From the NCBI RefSeq assembly GCF_048771995.1, contig NC_133026.1:94208501-94272500 (forward strand): a DNA stretch of 64,000 nucleotides. The letters run 5' to 3'. Below the pieces are notes generated by a model, which was not told where the DNA came from, made no database searches, and saw only the letters and a list, made by a program, of their open reading frames with translations. The stretch is from Taeniopygia guttata (taxonomy: Eukaryota; Chordata; Aves; Passeriformes; Estrildidae). This document shows positions 13,962 to 27,611 of this stretch, piece after piece (position 1 is the first letter of the stretch; each line of letters begins with the position of its first letter). The position numbers were made by a program, and so were the translations under genes.

Positions 13962-14070
13962 AAAAAAAAAAAACAACAAAACAAAACAAAAAAACCCCAG
14001 CAATCAACCAAACCAACCAATTAAGCAAAAAAAGCCCAAAACCACCAAAACAAAACAAAACCCACACATC
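13962..14070. repeat. A/C-rich low-complexity tract
   Basis: Poly(A) run followed by CAAAA and CCAAA units over about 110 bases. Confidence 0.85.
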
Positions 14071-14841
14071 AACCATCAAAAAAATCTACCCTCAAAGAAA
14101 CTTTTTAAAATTAGAAACAAAGCTTTGCACTAAATACACCTCTACATTTAGTTTGGTATTCTGGATAGAAAACAGCTACCTCTTAAACTGAGTATCATAG
14201 CATATTTTTGGATGGAAAAGGTAACTCTTTCATCAGTTGTTTTCTTAGTACTTAGAAAATATCTCATCTTTTCTAAGCTCAAGACACTACTTTAAGAGTT
14301 CTTTTTCTATGAAATGGCTTGAAAATTAGAGGAGAAACAGGAGTACATTAGTCTAATTTTTCTAAGACAATGAAGAAATTATTTAACTAACATGGGCACA
14401 AAATTCCTTAGCCAACCTTTTATTATTTTTTAGAGAATTGTCACTTTTGGGATCAGAAGTCTGTATTATTCCCCCTGAATAATTATGAAATTATTGGCTA
14501 TTGTTAAATGAATTTGGCAGTGGGAAAAAGGTTTCAGGAATACTAAGTTTGACATTATTTGTAAAAATAACTAGATAGCTACAAAGGGAAATTCATAAAG
14601 AATGCCCTGAAGGGCATCAGAGCACTAGCAGAGTCTGTGTGGATACAGAATGCCTGTGGGAGGCTGACATGGAGAGAACCCAGCCACACCTTCACTGGTC
14701 TCTCACACCAGATTAGAGAACAGGTAATTTACACCTCGCTCAAGGTGTCTCTTACATGGATTTTCTTGGCCACAAGAAGATGTGAGCAGAGGGGAACAAG
14801 GTTAGAATTAAAAAATATTGAGAAATTTGAGATAGGGATGA

Positions 14842-14862
14842 CTTTTATCACAGTGATAAAAG
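14842..14862. repeat. 10-bp inverted repeat with 1-base centre
   Basis: CTTTTATCAC A GTGATAAAAG. It has no T-run after it and lies outside any supported gene. Confidence 0.85.
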
Positions 14863-17800
14863 AAAGGTGTTACAGTTGAGCAGGAGCCACTGAGTACTGT
14901 CACTGCACAGGGCAGGATCAGAGAACATTTGGGGACTTCAGGTCCAACCATACTGCCAAGGATATGAAGCAGTGGAAGAGCCTGCATGGGTGGTTGTGGA
15001 GCTAGAACAGCCAAAGGTCTTCAGGTAAGGCAGTTTATTTTTACATGTAATTTTCCCTGGCCTTGATGTGGGACCTAGACTCGCTGACCTCTTTAGGTCT
15101 TTTACTGCCTTATAGCTGCACAATTATATTTCCTGGGGTTAAATCACGAAGTTTGCTCCCTGAGGATGAGGTGATGGCATTGAGATCACAGAGTTTTTCA
15201 TGTAAACAGTCAATCAAAAATGAAACATAAGGAAATGGGGCCTCTCTAGTCCTGGTTAATTTGACAAATGCAGAGAACTGAATGATTACATGATTAGGTA
15301 CCAAATTTTTTAATGAGTTAACTTGAGAATTGGTCACAATTTATTAAAGTGGAAATACTGGATAGACAGCCTGATTTGCATAAATGGCTTGTATCCTGGT
15401 TAAAACAACTTTCTTATATGTTATCCTTAGTTTTGCAGGAAAGGCTTGATGAAAAGTGCTAAAGTGAGTTGAACGGTGGCAAATTTTTTGTTGATCCTGG
15501 TTTGTATGGTCACTTACCTCCAACAACCCCTGCCCTGTCTCTGTGTCCATCAGATGACCTAAAATACAGGGACAAGGAGGGGCAGAAAGGATAAAATGCT
15601 TTCAAATAGTCATTGGAGACATGCCAAACACATTTTTGGAGGGTTGCATTGCCATAATGTGCATCTTTGGTAAGGGAGGTTCATGCCCAATGTGTCCAGC
15701 TTCTTGGAGGGGGGAAGCACCCCACTGCCTCCAGCCATCCAGGCTGTGGGTGCAGCATGAAATTTGGTGTGGGTGAGACAACTGATAATAGTTTAGGCAT
15801 CCTGGTATTGATGATCCACAGTTTTTCAAGATTCAATGGGACAAAGCCAGCAGGATCTAAGTCTGACCTCAGGGCTGTGAGCAGGAGGTTGGGCTGAGAC
15901 CTCCTGAACAGTTCTGTGAGCCCATGGCCAAGCTGCTCTGCAGCCATCTCCAGATAACAGTGTTTCTATATCTTATCTTCCTCTCTCTTATCCTTTCCTT
16001 TTTGCTTTCTTGATCACCTTTTTAACTTCCCTCTTAGATCCCTTTCCCCACCTCCTCCTATCTCCACTCAGGTAAACAGCCTGCCCCAAATCACTTTTTC
16101 CTCACTGCTCCCAGTTTTGCTGCATCCTACCTTAACTTTGCTATTGGCGACATCCTCAGCCTTGGAGGGCATTACCAAAGGGGATCCCCAGGTCTTTCGA
16201 GGTACAATGTGCCCAAAGGTCCCCAGCACAATCTTCAGGTTTCATGTCTACCCCTTTTTCACACACCTTCCCCTCAGTCTTCTGTGAAACCCAGTTTCTC
16301 CCACTGTCATCTGTCATCACCAGCAATTTCTCCATGTCCTGCCTCAGGCCAGGGCCCAGCTGTCTACCTTCAGTCATTAGAAATCATATCATTTCTACCC
16401 TTCAGCTTGCTCCTTAAGTCATCTGCCTCTCCCTCTGCCCCATCTTCCTCCCCACACATTTTACTCTTATTTAATATTGTTTTCTTCACAGAATATTCAG
16501 CATGCGCAGAAAGACAGTGTTAACAAATATTTAAAGAGGTGGGGGGGAGGAAGGACATTATAGTGGCCAGATACTCTGCATATCCTGTGTACTGTGGTCA
16601 TCACAATTGGAAAAAACTCCCACCATCCTGTTAATTTCAAATTTCAGGCTCAGTGGTCATGAGATATCTATGTGAACATGCAACACTCACAGCAAAAATG
16701 TCTCCCAAAGCTAGAAGGCTGCAGAATCTGAAAAATAATCAACATCACTTTAGCAACATCTGCAAATCACTAAATATTTGAACAAGTTTCTCTGAGGATT
16801 TTAATTATATTAAAGAGCAATTCTTCTTTTGCACATGACAAGAATGGTGTCTTCTGTGCCAATAAATTTGCAGCTGGGCTATAATTGAAATCAATCATGC
16901 ATATTTTAGAAATTAATATAAATTATTTCTGTCTTTTAGAGTTGTTAGCATCACAAAACTGATATAAAAAAGCCCACCTATAATTAGATCTTTTACCTTC
17001 TCTCTAATGAGATCACATCTCTAAATGTTAATTTTGGATATAGTGCCAATACAAAACTTAAGGGCACCTCACTTTTTTTCAACAGCACATTAACTATGTA
17101 TCTTCTCAGTTTTACTTGAAGTGACTGGGGATTTTTGTCTTTAAAAATCCCTACTGTAGGCAAGAGCCATAAACTAAGGTGCTCACAACAAATTATCTTT
17201 CTACTTCAGGTGCACTTGGGATGAGAATCAATGTTATTTGTAATCAGGAAGCCAGTCAGAAACCCTCAAGCCAATTCACAGTTTTCAGTATAGTTTAAAT
17301 GGCCTAATAACAAGTAGGATACAATTGCTGGTGCTGAAAAATGAAAACCTTTCCTCCTGTGGGAATTTAATTAATGAAGATTTAAAAAAAAAAGTAAAAC
17401 AAAACAACAAAACCCCCCTAATTTGACAGATCTCTGGCAGGCTTTGCAGGGCTGACTATGTAAGAGCTGTTTGACATGCTGTAAACTCAGCAGATCCAAA
17501 ATACATCTGAGAGACAGGGTAGGTACCAAGCTTCATTCTCACACTTGCTTAAAACCTATCTGTTCAAACTTATTTCTTCAAGTACATACAAACCCTCATT
17601 TAAAACATAAAAAATTCATATAGATTTTGTCCAAATTAACTTTTTTTACTGAATGGTACCCAATTTACCTATTTTGTGTCAGTATCTCTCTGTAACTGCA
17701 TCTAAGAAATACTGCATGATTTCAGTCCCTTAAAGGCAATAATTGTCCTCCTACAGACATTTTGACTTAAGGCATGCAGTAGCCTTCCTTAAACCAGGAA

Positions 17801-18065
17801 AGTTGGATCAACTCCTAAGTACTTTACAGCTTAACATTTCAGCAGCGAGTGTCAAAGCAGCTTTGCTTGGCACATTGATTAACTCCTGTGTAAGGGAACA
17901 AGAACAGCCCACAACAGCTTTAGATAAATACAAGAAAAAAGCTGTTCAATGTGTTCAGTGGATATTTATTTACCTGTGTCAGAGTACTACAAGGCAAAGC
18001 ATACACAACTGCAAAATTCAGCAGCTCCAATAGATGAGTAGCGTGCCACTGCATGTCACAGAATC

Positions 18066-18110
18066 AGAGATGTTTTGGAGACGGGCGAGCACATGAGAGA
18101 TGTTTTGGAG
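18066..18110. repeat. 15-bp direct repeat, 30-base period
   Basis: AGAGATGTTTTGGAG at 18066-18080 and again at 18096-18110. Confidence 0.85.
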
Positions 18111-21100
18111 GAGAGTCTAAAACATTACCATGCTGAAATTTCCCAAAAGCATTAATCATCATCTAAGGTTTAGATGCTTCTCATCTAAACTCATTCCTGC
18201 TAATTAAGCTGAGAAAGGGGACAGAATCCATGAGGCAAGCTCCTAACTCTCTTGTGGCAAAAGAAAGGGGCTATTAATTTTCTGCTAGTAATACACAAAG
18301 GAATATGTTTCCATGCTCCAAACTATCAAATCAATCATGTACAAAAAGAGGTCAGCAATTTTTTTTCTTTGGGATTTATTCTCTTCTGAGGCTGTCATCC
18401 CAGGTCTTGGCAGAAGCTCAGAGTGAACTAGGACACGGATGAGAAAAATGCCATCAAACTTCCTTTCCAGTATGGCAGCAGATACTGCAGCAGTTCAGTC
18501 ACACAAATGGTCCATTTATAAGCTGCTGATTAATATGAGCTAATGGCAATTTTGGGACAGTGTTTCCTCTAAAACCCAGGGGGGAAACAGTCTGTACCTT
18601 AAGATGAAAAGTATTTAAAGTAACAGCAATAAATATACATGGTTTTTGTAGCAAGAATGAGTTGCCTTTAATACTAGTTTTCATACACATATAGCATTTT
18701 TGAAAACATTTTTTACCCTATCAGAAGTTGATATCCTAGATGAAACCAAGGCAAGCAGTGAGGTTAGTATCTCAAATCAATTTGCAGAAGACAGATTCTG
18801 ATGTCTGTTCCACATTGTGTATGCCCTAAAGAAGATACAGAACAGCACCATTGTTGTGCAGTTCCCTTCAGGTTTCTGCAGGACATCTCTCTTGCAGCCT
18901 TGGAAAGTACTTATTTTACAGTATTGCCATGGCCTTTGCTACTGCAGCTGATGATCACTGATTAATTTTAAATGAGTAGAATTTTAAAGCTAGAAGTTCT
19001 TTCCCTGTTAAACATGGCAGTTAATAATATGGTATGTGATGACAAATTTTGCAAGGGTAATTTTGGGTGAAAGATAATTTGCCTGCATTCAGAGGTTGTT
19101 TAACAACTTTCCCTCTGATGATAAAAAATATTTTTTCTTTACATTCTAATGAAATAATTTCCAGTGACTTTCTACTGTATCTTGTGCATAAGAATCCTCC
19201 AGTGTTTCTATGCCCTTGTTTATTAGTTTCTTCAGGAAAAAGGTGATCCTGTTTTACATCTCTGGAAATTCCCTAACTGTTGTTTACAAAAAAATCTGCA
19301 CATATTTCATTTACAACATACTTCCCTTTCATTTATTTTCATTTACCATTTGTTTGATATTGGCAGTGCTGGCTGTGAGTGGCATGTGTTAACTTCAGAT
19401 TACTTTCATAAGAGTAGTTTGTCTCTCCCATGTCTTCTCAGGTCCAAAAGCAGTTTGCAATATCAGGATACTGTGGAAACTGAAAGGGTGGGTGTGCACA
19501 CACTGGCTTTCCATAACAAACCTTCTGTCGTGCAAGCATAGCAAAAGGTCTCTGGGTTTAAAATTCTTGGCAACCTGTGCAGCTAAATACACACTGAGAA
19601 CAGCTGCTCAGGAGAGACTGAGTAATTGCTGTGGCTGGTGCCTGCAAAGCAGAAGAGAAGTGGGGTATGGAGATGAGTATGACAACCAGGTGTGTGCGTG
19701 GGCAAGTCCCACACATTTCCAGATTTTGTCGTAGGGCTACGTATCCCGGTGAGTGCAAAGATGTGCTGGGTAGCTTTGCATATGTTTTTCTGACACAGTT
19801 TTGTTGCACTGACCTTGTGCTGTCCTGTTGGTGCTTCACCTATAAATATGAGTTTAGCAAATGGAAGTCTAGGCATTGAGGTCAAAGGCAGTATGAACAA
19901 GACAGCAAAAGTCAGCAATGAAACTATGACAGGTTGTACCAGTGGCAATTTGAATCACAGACATTCAGGTAGTCTGGCCCATAAATTTAGGAAACATAGA
20001 TTGTCCTCCCTGCACTGTGCAAAAGTGACAGGTCCCATACAGAGTCAGCATGGGCTTTTGAGCAAAGCTGGAGCAAAGCTGTTTGGCACAGTTTCTGTGG
20101 ATGCTGATCACTTCTTAAACTGAAGTTAATTAATTTTTTTTAACAGAGCTTTTGTCTATACAGTATGAAGTGTTTGTGGGCTGAGGGAGCATGATATCTG
20201 GTCTGAGCCAGAACATGCTGCTTCAAATGTCTCAACTATTGCAGATGCATCCCCAGTACCATGCTGTAAAGATATAGCCTTAGCTTTTCATGCTGCCACA
20301 GCAATCCTGGAGGTATATGCTTTCAGCACATATGTGTCTTGTGTTCTTTCTAACCCCCATTTGAGTGTCTATAAGTGGGGCTGACTAGTTTCAGTACCTG
20401 TTTGTTGCAACTTTCTGCACGAACGTGTTTCAGTGAAACAACAATTTACATTTGCCAAACACTCTGCTCCTGTGCTCTAGTAGCAAAGCTAAGCAATTCT
20501 TAGCAGTTTTTAATCATAAAGGGGTAGGGTATTCCCAGGTACTACTTTGGAAAACAGACATAACACATCAGCCACAACTGCAAATAAAATATTTAAATGT
20601 ATGGTATAAAACTAATCAGATGCCTGTTCAGTAATTGGTAGTGTAGAGTTTTCATTTTTCATAACTGCCAGGCAGAAGTTGAGGCGAAAAAGTTAATCTG
20701 AATGACCCCCTTAGTAATGAACCCCATTACAATATTCTTTTTTATAATGCTGTCACCTAATAAGCTTCAATCTCTGTGTGTTTATACAATGCCTATCTAG
20801 ATACTCAGAGGGTGAGAGGAGACAGAATTTAATCTTTTTCTGGTGGCCTCCAAGGATCCTGGAGCCACCAGGAGAACAGCAGCGGGAGACAAAAAACTTC
20901 ACTTTCCTGCACACTCCCTTTCCCCTCTGCCTCACAGAGGTACACAGCATCACAGATAAGGGCAAGTGACTGCTGGCTGCATGGCTTCATTGTGGAAACA
21001 ATAGCAGCAAAAGTTGTGGGTGAAAAAAATAATTGTGTTGGTGAAATACTCCCGCTTTAGTAAAGTATTTACTAATTGAAAAGATGGATGACTGTATTTC

Positions 21101-24100
21101 AGGAAATTAGCAGGGGACTGTACATTAGATAAAACTACTGTGACTTCCTTTAATAGTCTTAATATTTTCTCCTTACTGGCGAAGAATTTAATTAAGAAGT
21201 ATTGTATAGCTTGTATATTTGGTATATGACCATTTAAATTAGTATGCACTTTCTCTTGAATTTTGTGATGATACCCTAAAATATTTTGCAGCTACACTAG
21301 AAAAATGGTGCGTTTCTTGAACTAATAGGCTACTCCTATTTTACTGGAACAATGGAGAAAGATTAAAAATTGTTAACTCTCAATAGTATGATAGTTAATA
21401 ATACTATGGTTTCATGTGTACATTCTTTATGGTTATTGTGCAATGTAACACAATTTTATTATTATGCTTGCAGTACACAACATGTACTGCATCGCCAATA
21501 TAGCTATTGTAAATTCTTCTGTGTTGTTCAGGATCAGTGCCTGCAGGCTGACCTGTCAGGGTAAATTCCAGGCAAGTCAGCAGTTAAATATCTGGGAACA
21601 TCCATCCAGTCAGCAGTAGTTCAGTTAAGTCTGTAGGACTTTTGCCATAACCTACTGATTCTGTGGTAATACCCATAGGCTCTGAAAGACATTTTGTCAG
21701 TTCTCAGAAACCACAAGGCATGTCCAACCCAACAGCTCATTCCTCTGCCTGCTGTAGCCCCTTCATTGCTGTGTTAATCTAACAAAAATTTGTGTTGAAT
21801 CTGTTTCCTGATCACACACAAAGACTTTGAGTTATTTGGCTTCAGTCAGAGTTAATCTTATCCTCTTAGGGGCTATGGGAATTTGGTATGAGTCATAGTT
21901 TGTTGACATATGACACTGGAAAGAAAATCCCTAAATGTCTAGCCAAATTTGCTGGTTATCAGGGAAAGTTGGTAAGCTTGTGAGCATTGTTTGGAAATTG
22001 TCTTCCCATTTTATATTATGTCACTGTAGCTATGTAAAAAGTGATGCATGATGTACACAAAAGCACTATGCAAACTTATATCTGTTCTTTGTAAAGATCA
22101 GCTGAACAAGTTAGGTTATGAATAGAAAAAATAAATTTATATTGTTTTGGAAAAAAAGAAAAAGAAACTGCATTTCCAGCTACTTTTCATTATTTTTCGT
22201 TCAGGGTAAAATGTCTGTCATTGCAACACTGCAATGTAGTGGGAAGCATTAGATAACCACAAAACAGTTTTGAAGCAAAGTCATAATTTACAGGACTGAT
22301 TTTTATGTGGTGATCAATCCCCCTCAAAATGGAGCATCAGCAGATCTGAGGCAGCAGATAGCACTGTGTAGGGTTGATATGATCCCTTCTGCTGTCATTA
22401 AATTCAAGCCTTCTTCTGAATGTTATAAATTCTAAAAAAACAACCAAAAGGAAGAGGTTTTTCCACTTCCAGAGAAGTGAGCTTAGGTTTTCTGTACTTC
22501 TACATGAAGTAAGAAGCCTTGCTTTACTTTTTTTTAGGAATTGCCATGCAATTTCCATTGTCCTACGTGTCCTCCAAGACACCCATGTTCCATGGCTAAC
22601 ACAAACTCTCAGTGGAACTACAATAGGGAAGATTAAAAAATTAAATTATACTTTCAGTTACAAATAAGCCTCATCTTGTCTACCAAGAGTTCTTACAGGA
22701 CAAAGAAAGATTTAAAGTATCTAATCTAGTTTTCCCACTTAATTTTCTTGTCTACTCCTTGAATTTGATTAGAAAAAGTAATAAACTTTCCTTTCGCTTT
22801 AGTTTATAAGCTTTTACTTGCAGTGCTACTTTTTTTAAATATAAAGCTTCAATTTCTAGAGTCAAGCGATTTATCCAAGATTCTCAGTTTATGAGTTTGT
22901 AGGCTTTGTGACTGATGAAAATCAGAGCATATTGGCATTAATTCAAAGCCTAAACAGATCAATAAGGGAAAAGATTAAAAATGTTTTTAAAGAGCCTTAA
23001 GCTATGATTAGTGAATAGGCAGTGTTTGGTTGTGATACAACAAAGCAACCACTTCACAAAAGATGTGGTTGATAAAGCTCCATTTTCCTAAAAGTATAGT
23101 GTTTTTTCAAAGTCTTAATTTCTGGGGTTGTAAAATCTTGAAATGTCCTTTGAAATGTAACATTTATTCCTCATGAATAAACTTTATGTTTGGAGTTTTC
23201 ATTGAAACAACTGAAGACAAGAAGAGTTCTTATATGCATCATGTCTCAAAGAGTCATCAGGGACCCAAGGAAGACAGAAAGACATATAGGGATGCAAGGA
23301 TTTTTGGAATAGGTAAGATTGGACCTAAGAATCCTAACACTTTCAAAGTCTCAGGAGAGCAGATAATGAGAGATCCATTTACATTTATTAAAAAGGTTAC
23401 TGAATTACTGGTCTTCTAGAGTAGATAGAAAATAGAAATGTTTAGAAGTTTTATATTTCACAGTTCTTCACTAAGTTCTGAAGTGGCAATCAGAGGTAAT
23501 AACTTCAAAAATAATAATGTAAATATTAATAATTTTAATAGCTACTAAGAATATTATTTACAGAAGCCTGAAAATAAGTTTCACAGGCTATGGAACTTCA
23601 GGTAGTAGCAGAAACACAAATAGCTGTTATCACTGAAATAATTAATAAACATATATTTTTACATATGAGTGATCACATCAGGTGCTGAGTATTGCCAATG
23701 GTTACCCAGGCAAGGAAGGCTGGCTCTTACCAGTTCTGTATGGAAGTAGTAGCAGGGCAAGTAGTAACAGAGCAGAAGACAGAGAAAAGTGGGAAAACCA
23801 GTTACTCAGGGTGAGTGTTAGCCTATTTCAAATTCACACTGAGAATGTTCACAGCCTTCAGCATTGGTGGATGAAGAATTCATTAACACATACAGCATAC
23901 AACTGCTGCTGCTCATGAAGGATGAATACCGAATATGGCAGGACCTGTTTCCAGTAAAACAATTAATTTTATTTTTTGTTGACCACTTAATTGCAGACTG
24001 GCATCATGAGGACCAAAAAGACAGAACCTGGCAGAATATATATAACTCTAATTCTTTACTCTCAAGTAAATTCTCTCTAATACCTTTATTTGCACATCTT

Positions 24101-24111
24101 GACCTAGCTTG

Positions 24112-24172
24112 AGTGGGGACCTTGAACATGGTGACCTCCAGAGGTCCCTTCCAACCTTAACTGTAACCTCAG
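24112..24172 (+). mobile_element. CR1 LINE 3' terminal fragment
   Basis: GTGACCTCCAGAGGTCCCTT followed by CCAACCTTAACTGT is the standard CR1 3' terminus. Only about 60 bases are recognisable. Confidence 0.75.
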
Positions 24173-24814
24173 AGCCTTTTCCTTCAGTGACAAGGGTCAG
24201 GAACTTCAATTCCCAGTGAAGCCCTTGGAAGAGCTGAGTTGCTCCACTGGTACTCAGGAGCTCACCAGAGCTCCCCCACTGTAGTGTGGGGCTGCCTCTT
24301 TTCCAGGTCTCCATCTTTAGTACACTGGCCCCATATTACACATTGACCCTGAGGTTCAAACCCACTTCCAGCACTTCTAGCTCCTCTACTCAGCTGTGCA
24401 GGGCTGTGTAGAATCCTTGGTGCCTGCCCCAGGACCAGACATACCACAAAGAGTGCCAGGGATTTCAGTTGACCCCGGCAGACCACCTCTTGAAGGCACA
24501 TTCCCTGTGCTAATCCAGACGATGTCTGCTGAAAAGCACGGTGCTTTGGGGGCTTGGAGGCTCCATCTCTCATCTCAGACCCCTCCCAAAAACTCACCAG
24601 TTTTCCCCAGGCATCTCACCCCAGGTGACTTGGAAACTGGGGTGCTGCTGTGGGTTTACCCCACATCTTTCTGGCTTTTCTCTGCTCCTCTTTTCACAGC
24701 ACTAGAAAAGCTCCAGCACTCTGCATGACTCTCTTGGCAGGACTTGGTATTGGGCACCATTGAGCCAGACCTGGAGGAGCAAGGAACAGCAAGCAGCATG
24801 ATCCAGCTGCCACA

Positions 24815-25060
24815 GGCAGGCCTGGAGGAGCCCATCAATGCCCCCTCACCCTGGAAGATGTCAAGGACTCAGCCTGTGTGCCCTTCTGCTTCCACGGGCT
24901 CTGCTCTGCCTGCATCCAGCACTGGGCCAGCCAGAATGCGATGTGCCTACTCTGTTCCAGCTGCTCCCGTGCTCGGTGCCAGCAGGCAGCCACTACAAAG
25001 AGTACACGGTCCCTGATGGGACCACTGCCACAGCACCAGACCCAGAGGGGAGGCCCAGTG
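24815..25060 (+). pseudogene. TOPORS-like RING-finger pseudogene fragment
   Basis: From 24839 one frame reads CPLTLEDVKDSACVPFCFHG, then LCSACIQHWASQNAMCLLC. This is the C3HC4 RING spacing of TOPORS-type ubiquitin/SUMO ligases (CPIC...FCxHxFCxxCIxxW...CPLC), but the second zinc ligand is Thr instead of Cys. After about 24,970 the likely continuation (HYKEYTVPD, similar to the DFQEYVV-type segment after such RINGs) is in another frame, so there is at least one frameshift. No start codon or upstream coding sequence is recognised. An AATAAA near 25,126 and a T/G-rich tract follow. Multi-copy TOPORS-like sequences occur in songbird genomes, from memory. It could be a retrocopy; assignment is by motif only. 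Confidence 0.45.
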
Positions 25061-25154
25061 CCCAGCCTGAAGCTGCATTGGCAGAGCACTGTGGTCAGCT
25101 TGGTGTTTTGCTGGCTCTTGCCCTCAATAAACATTCAGATGCTTTCCAAGGGTT

Positions 25155-25200
25155 GTTTTTTTTTGTTTGTTTTTTGGGGTTTTTTGTGGGTTTTTTTTTG
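25155..25200. repeat. T/G-rich low-complexity tract
   Basis: Runs of T separated by short G blocks, directly after the RING pseudogene region. Confidence 0.85.
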
Positions 25201-27595
25201 ATTTTCGACAGCAGAGACCCACCTAGGCAATGCTTTCCAACAGTGTGTGGCAATGAGCTGCCCCAGGCTGGGTGTTTTGCAAACTGAGAACGATCATTAG
25301 GAGCAGGAAGGTTGCTCTTCTGTCTGCCACCAGTAGACACATACTAGGGGAGAGCACAGTGCATAGCTTTGACTGAACTTATCTGGCTCCTTGAACTCCT
25401 GAAAAGAGTCATTCCCATAACTGCACCCAAAAAGATAGAGCATTCCATTGAGTTCTTCACTTCTTTGCTCAACTCCAGGGAATGGACTATTTTGTATCTT
25501 GCAGTATTTTTATGTTATATCTAATAGCTGTGGACACAGAATGCCACGGAGCTAAAACAGACACTAAGACAAGAATCAAGTTTACCCAGATGTCCTAGAA
25601 ATACTATGTTATTTTAATTCTATCCCTAGAATCACTCTGAAATTAATGTGTAGTCCAAACCAGTCACAGTATAACCCTTCTTTCTGCCACCACTCAACCA
25701 TAAGTCAGAAGATGACTAGAATGCTTTTTACAGCTTGAAGGAATGACCCAAAGCCACATTTAAATTTTGTTGTGACAGACCAGGAGAGACAAAGAGCATG
25801 TCTACAGCATCTTACTGCAACTCGCTCTTCTCTGATGTCATTTTCTGACACTTGTTTTATTGCTGTTCAGCAGTTTTATGGTCTTCCAATTCACAGAAAA
25901 GCTATTCCCTGTTCCTTGCTATAAATGCTGTAGGAAAGGGTGAGATGCTGGAGAAAGGCTATTTACAAAGCTCCAGGGGATCTCCTGCTGCCCAGCAGGA
26001 CATCCTCATGGACATGACCAGCAGCATGGGGCATGGTCACCCTGGGGTGCTTGGGCTTGAGTGCCCCAAGGCATTTGGTGGCTTCCCTGTCCTGGGTGCT
26101 GGGGAATAACCACAGGCAGGAGCTTTGACCTTGGTCTGTGCAAAGCAAACAAGTGCAATCATCACTTTTTTATTTATTGGAAAAATTTGCCTGGATTTTC
26201 ATGGGAATAAAAATGCAGATTTCTGCTGCACAAACTGTCTGGAAGAAAATCCAAATCCCTACTTCAAATCTGAGGCTGCTGGAGCTGGTAGAAGGTCTTG
26301 GTACTTTACATCAGGCAGAAGAAAAGCAGTGATAGATTTTTTCCTCAGCCTTGGCCCCAGAAGTGGGCAAACTATCTTGACTGAAGCTTTTGGAGTGTGG
26401 GGGAAAATCAACTGATAACAGATGCTCATTGTGTAAAATTTAATTCCAAGTTGTTAAAGAACTGTAAGCACAACTTTTTCAGCCTTTATAGCTGGTGTTA
26501 TCACTTTGTATTCATCAAACAGTAATTGCTAATTCTGTGTACCTTCTGTTCTCTCTGCTTTTTGTTCTGTTCACATTTCTGACAACACACAATGCCATCA
26601 AATTTGAAGTGCAGCAGCTGGAGACAAAGACGAGTGTCGTTAATGGAATGATTTTCATGTAAATACCATGCTCAGGAGCTAATTGGGAAGTTCACTTACC
26701 TGAAAGATGGAAAACTGCTTGGCAAACAAATGTCTTCAGCAGGCCAGTACATTTGAGGTAGACATATCCCACTGTTCACAATAGTTTGAATAGAGGAAGT
26801 CCTCATCTGTCATTCATTAGAAGAGATGAACTACACTGAAGAAAAGCATTAAATCAAAGTGACTGAATTCCGTGACTCCTGCTCATAGGCAGCTCACAGA
26901 CCCTTCTCCAGGCTCCTCTTTCACAATACTCCGGTCCCCAGGGGCTGCTGTTTTGTTGCTTCTGGCACTGTCAGCAATGCTATGTGTGAAGGAAGATGGG
27001 AAGGAAGAAGTACTTTTTACCAACCCAGGTAGAAAGTACCAGGGTGGCTGCCTACTTGGCTGGCTGTGCTTGCCAGAACTGTGATTTTTGATGGACCATA
27101 GCTGTAAAGGGCTTTTTCATCCAGTGCCAACATCTCTGAGATACCTATTGGCTCACTTACAGAGCTAATGTTTTACAAAGAGAAGCCAGAGCCTAGCAAA
27201 ATCAACTTCATGGACTGGGGATATAAATATTACGACTGGAAAATGCCATGATGCTTGAGTTCTCCCCATGGCTTTTTCAACTAAGCTACCTGTCCTACAC
27301 TGTGGCTGGTCTGGATCTGATACTGGAGGATCTAGGAGGGGTTTTAGAGATAATGATTGGTGTCTGAGAAGGTCTGGACAGCCAGGGGATTGCAGACAAC
27401 TAAAAACAGTTCCTCTGCTGAATAAGAGCTAATCTGTTTACACTGGGTAAGTTTGCACAGAAATGAGTAGTTCCTGCAAAGGTAAATATCATATACAGTT
27501 GAAAGAATACTCTTATATAATACATTATCTATGCAAACTCCAGGTGCAAATATAGTAAAATTCAAACATCAAAATATGGGCTATATGAGCACACT

Positions 27596-27611
27596 ACACA
27601 CACACACACAA
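27596..27611. repeat. (CA)n microsatellite, about 7 units
   Basis: ACACACACACACAC in the intergenic region. Confidence 0.9.

Larger units (their letters stand above)
11943..24111. other. intergenic, no gene recognised
   Basis: Long AT-rich stretch. A moderately GC-richer part (about 14,600-16,500) has several overlapping short frames on both strands without recognisable proteins. Low-complexity and small repeats are listed separately. Confidence 0.6.

Noticed and set aside
20452-20634. Frame containing LLWKTDI, resembling part of the FBXO15 C-terminus
   Set aside because: Located on the far side of TIMM21, with no further similarity; taken as chance.
24351-24380. GGTTCAAACCC resembling a tRNA T-arm
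   Set aside because: No acceptor stem, D-arm or anticodon arm can be placed around it.
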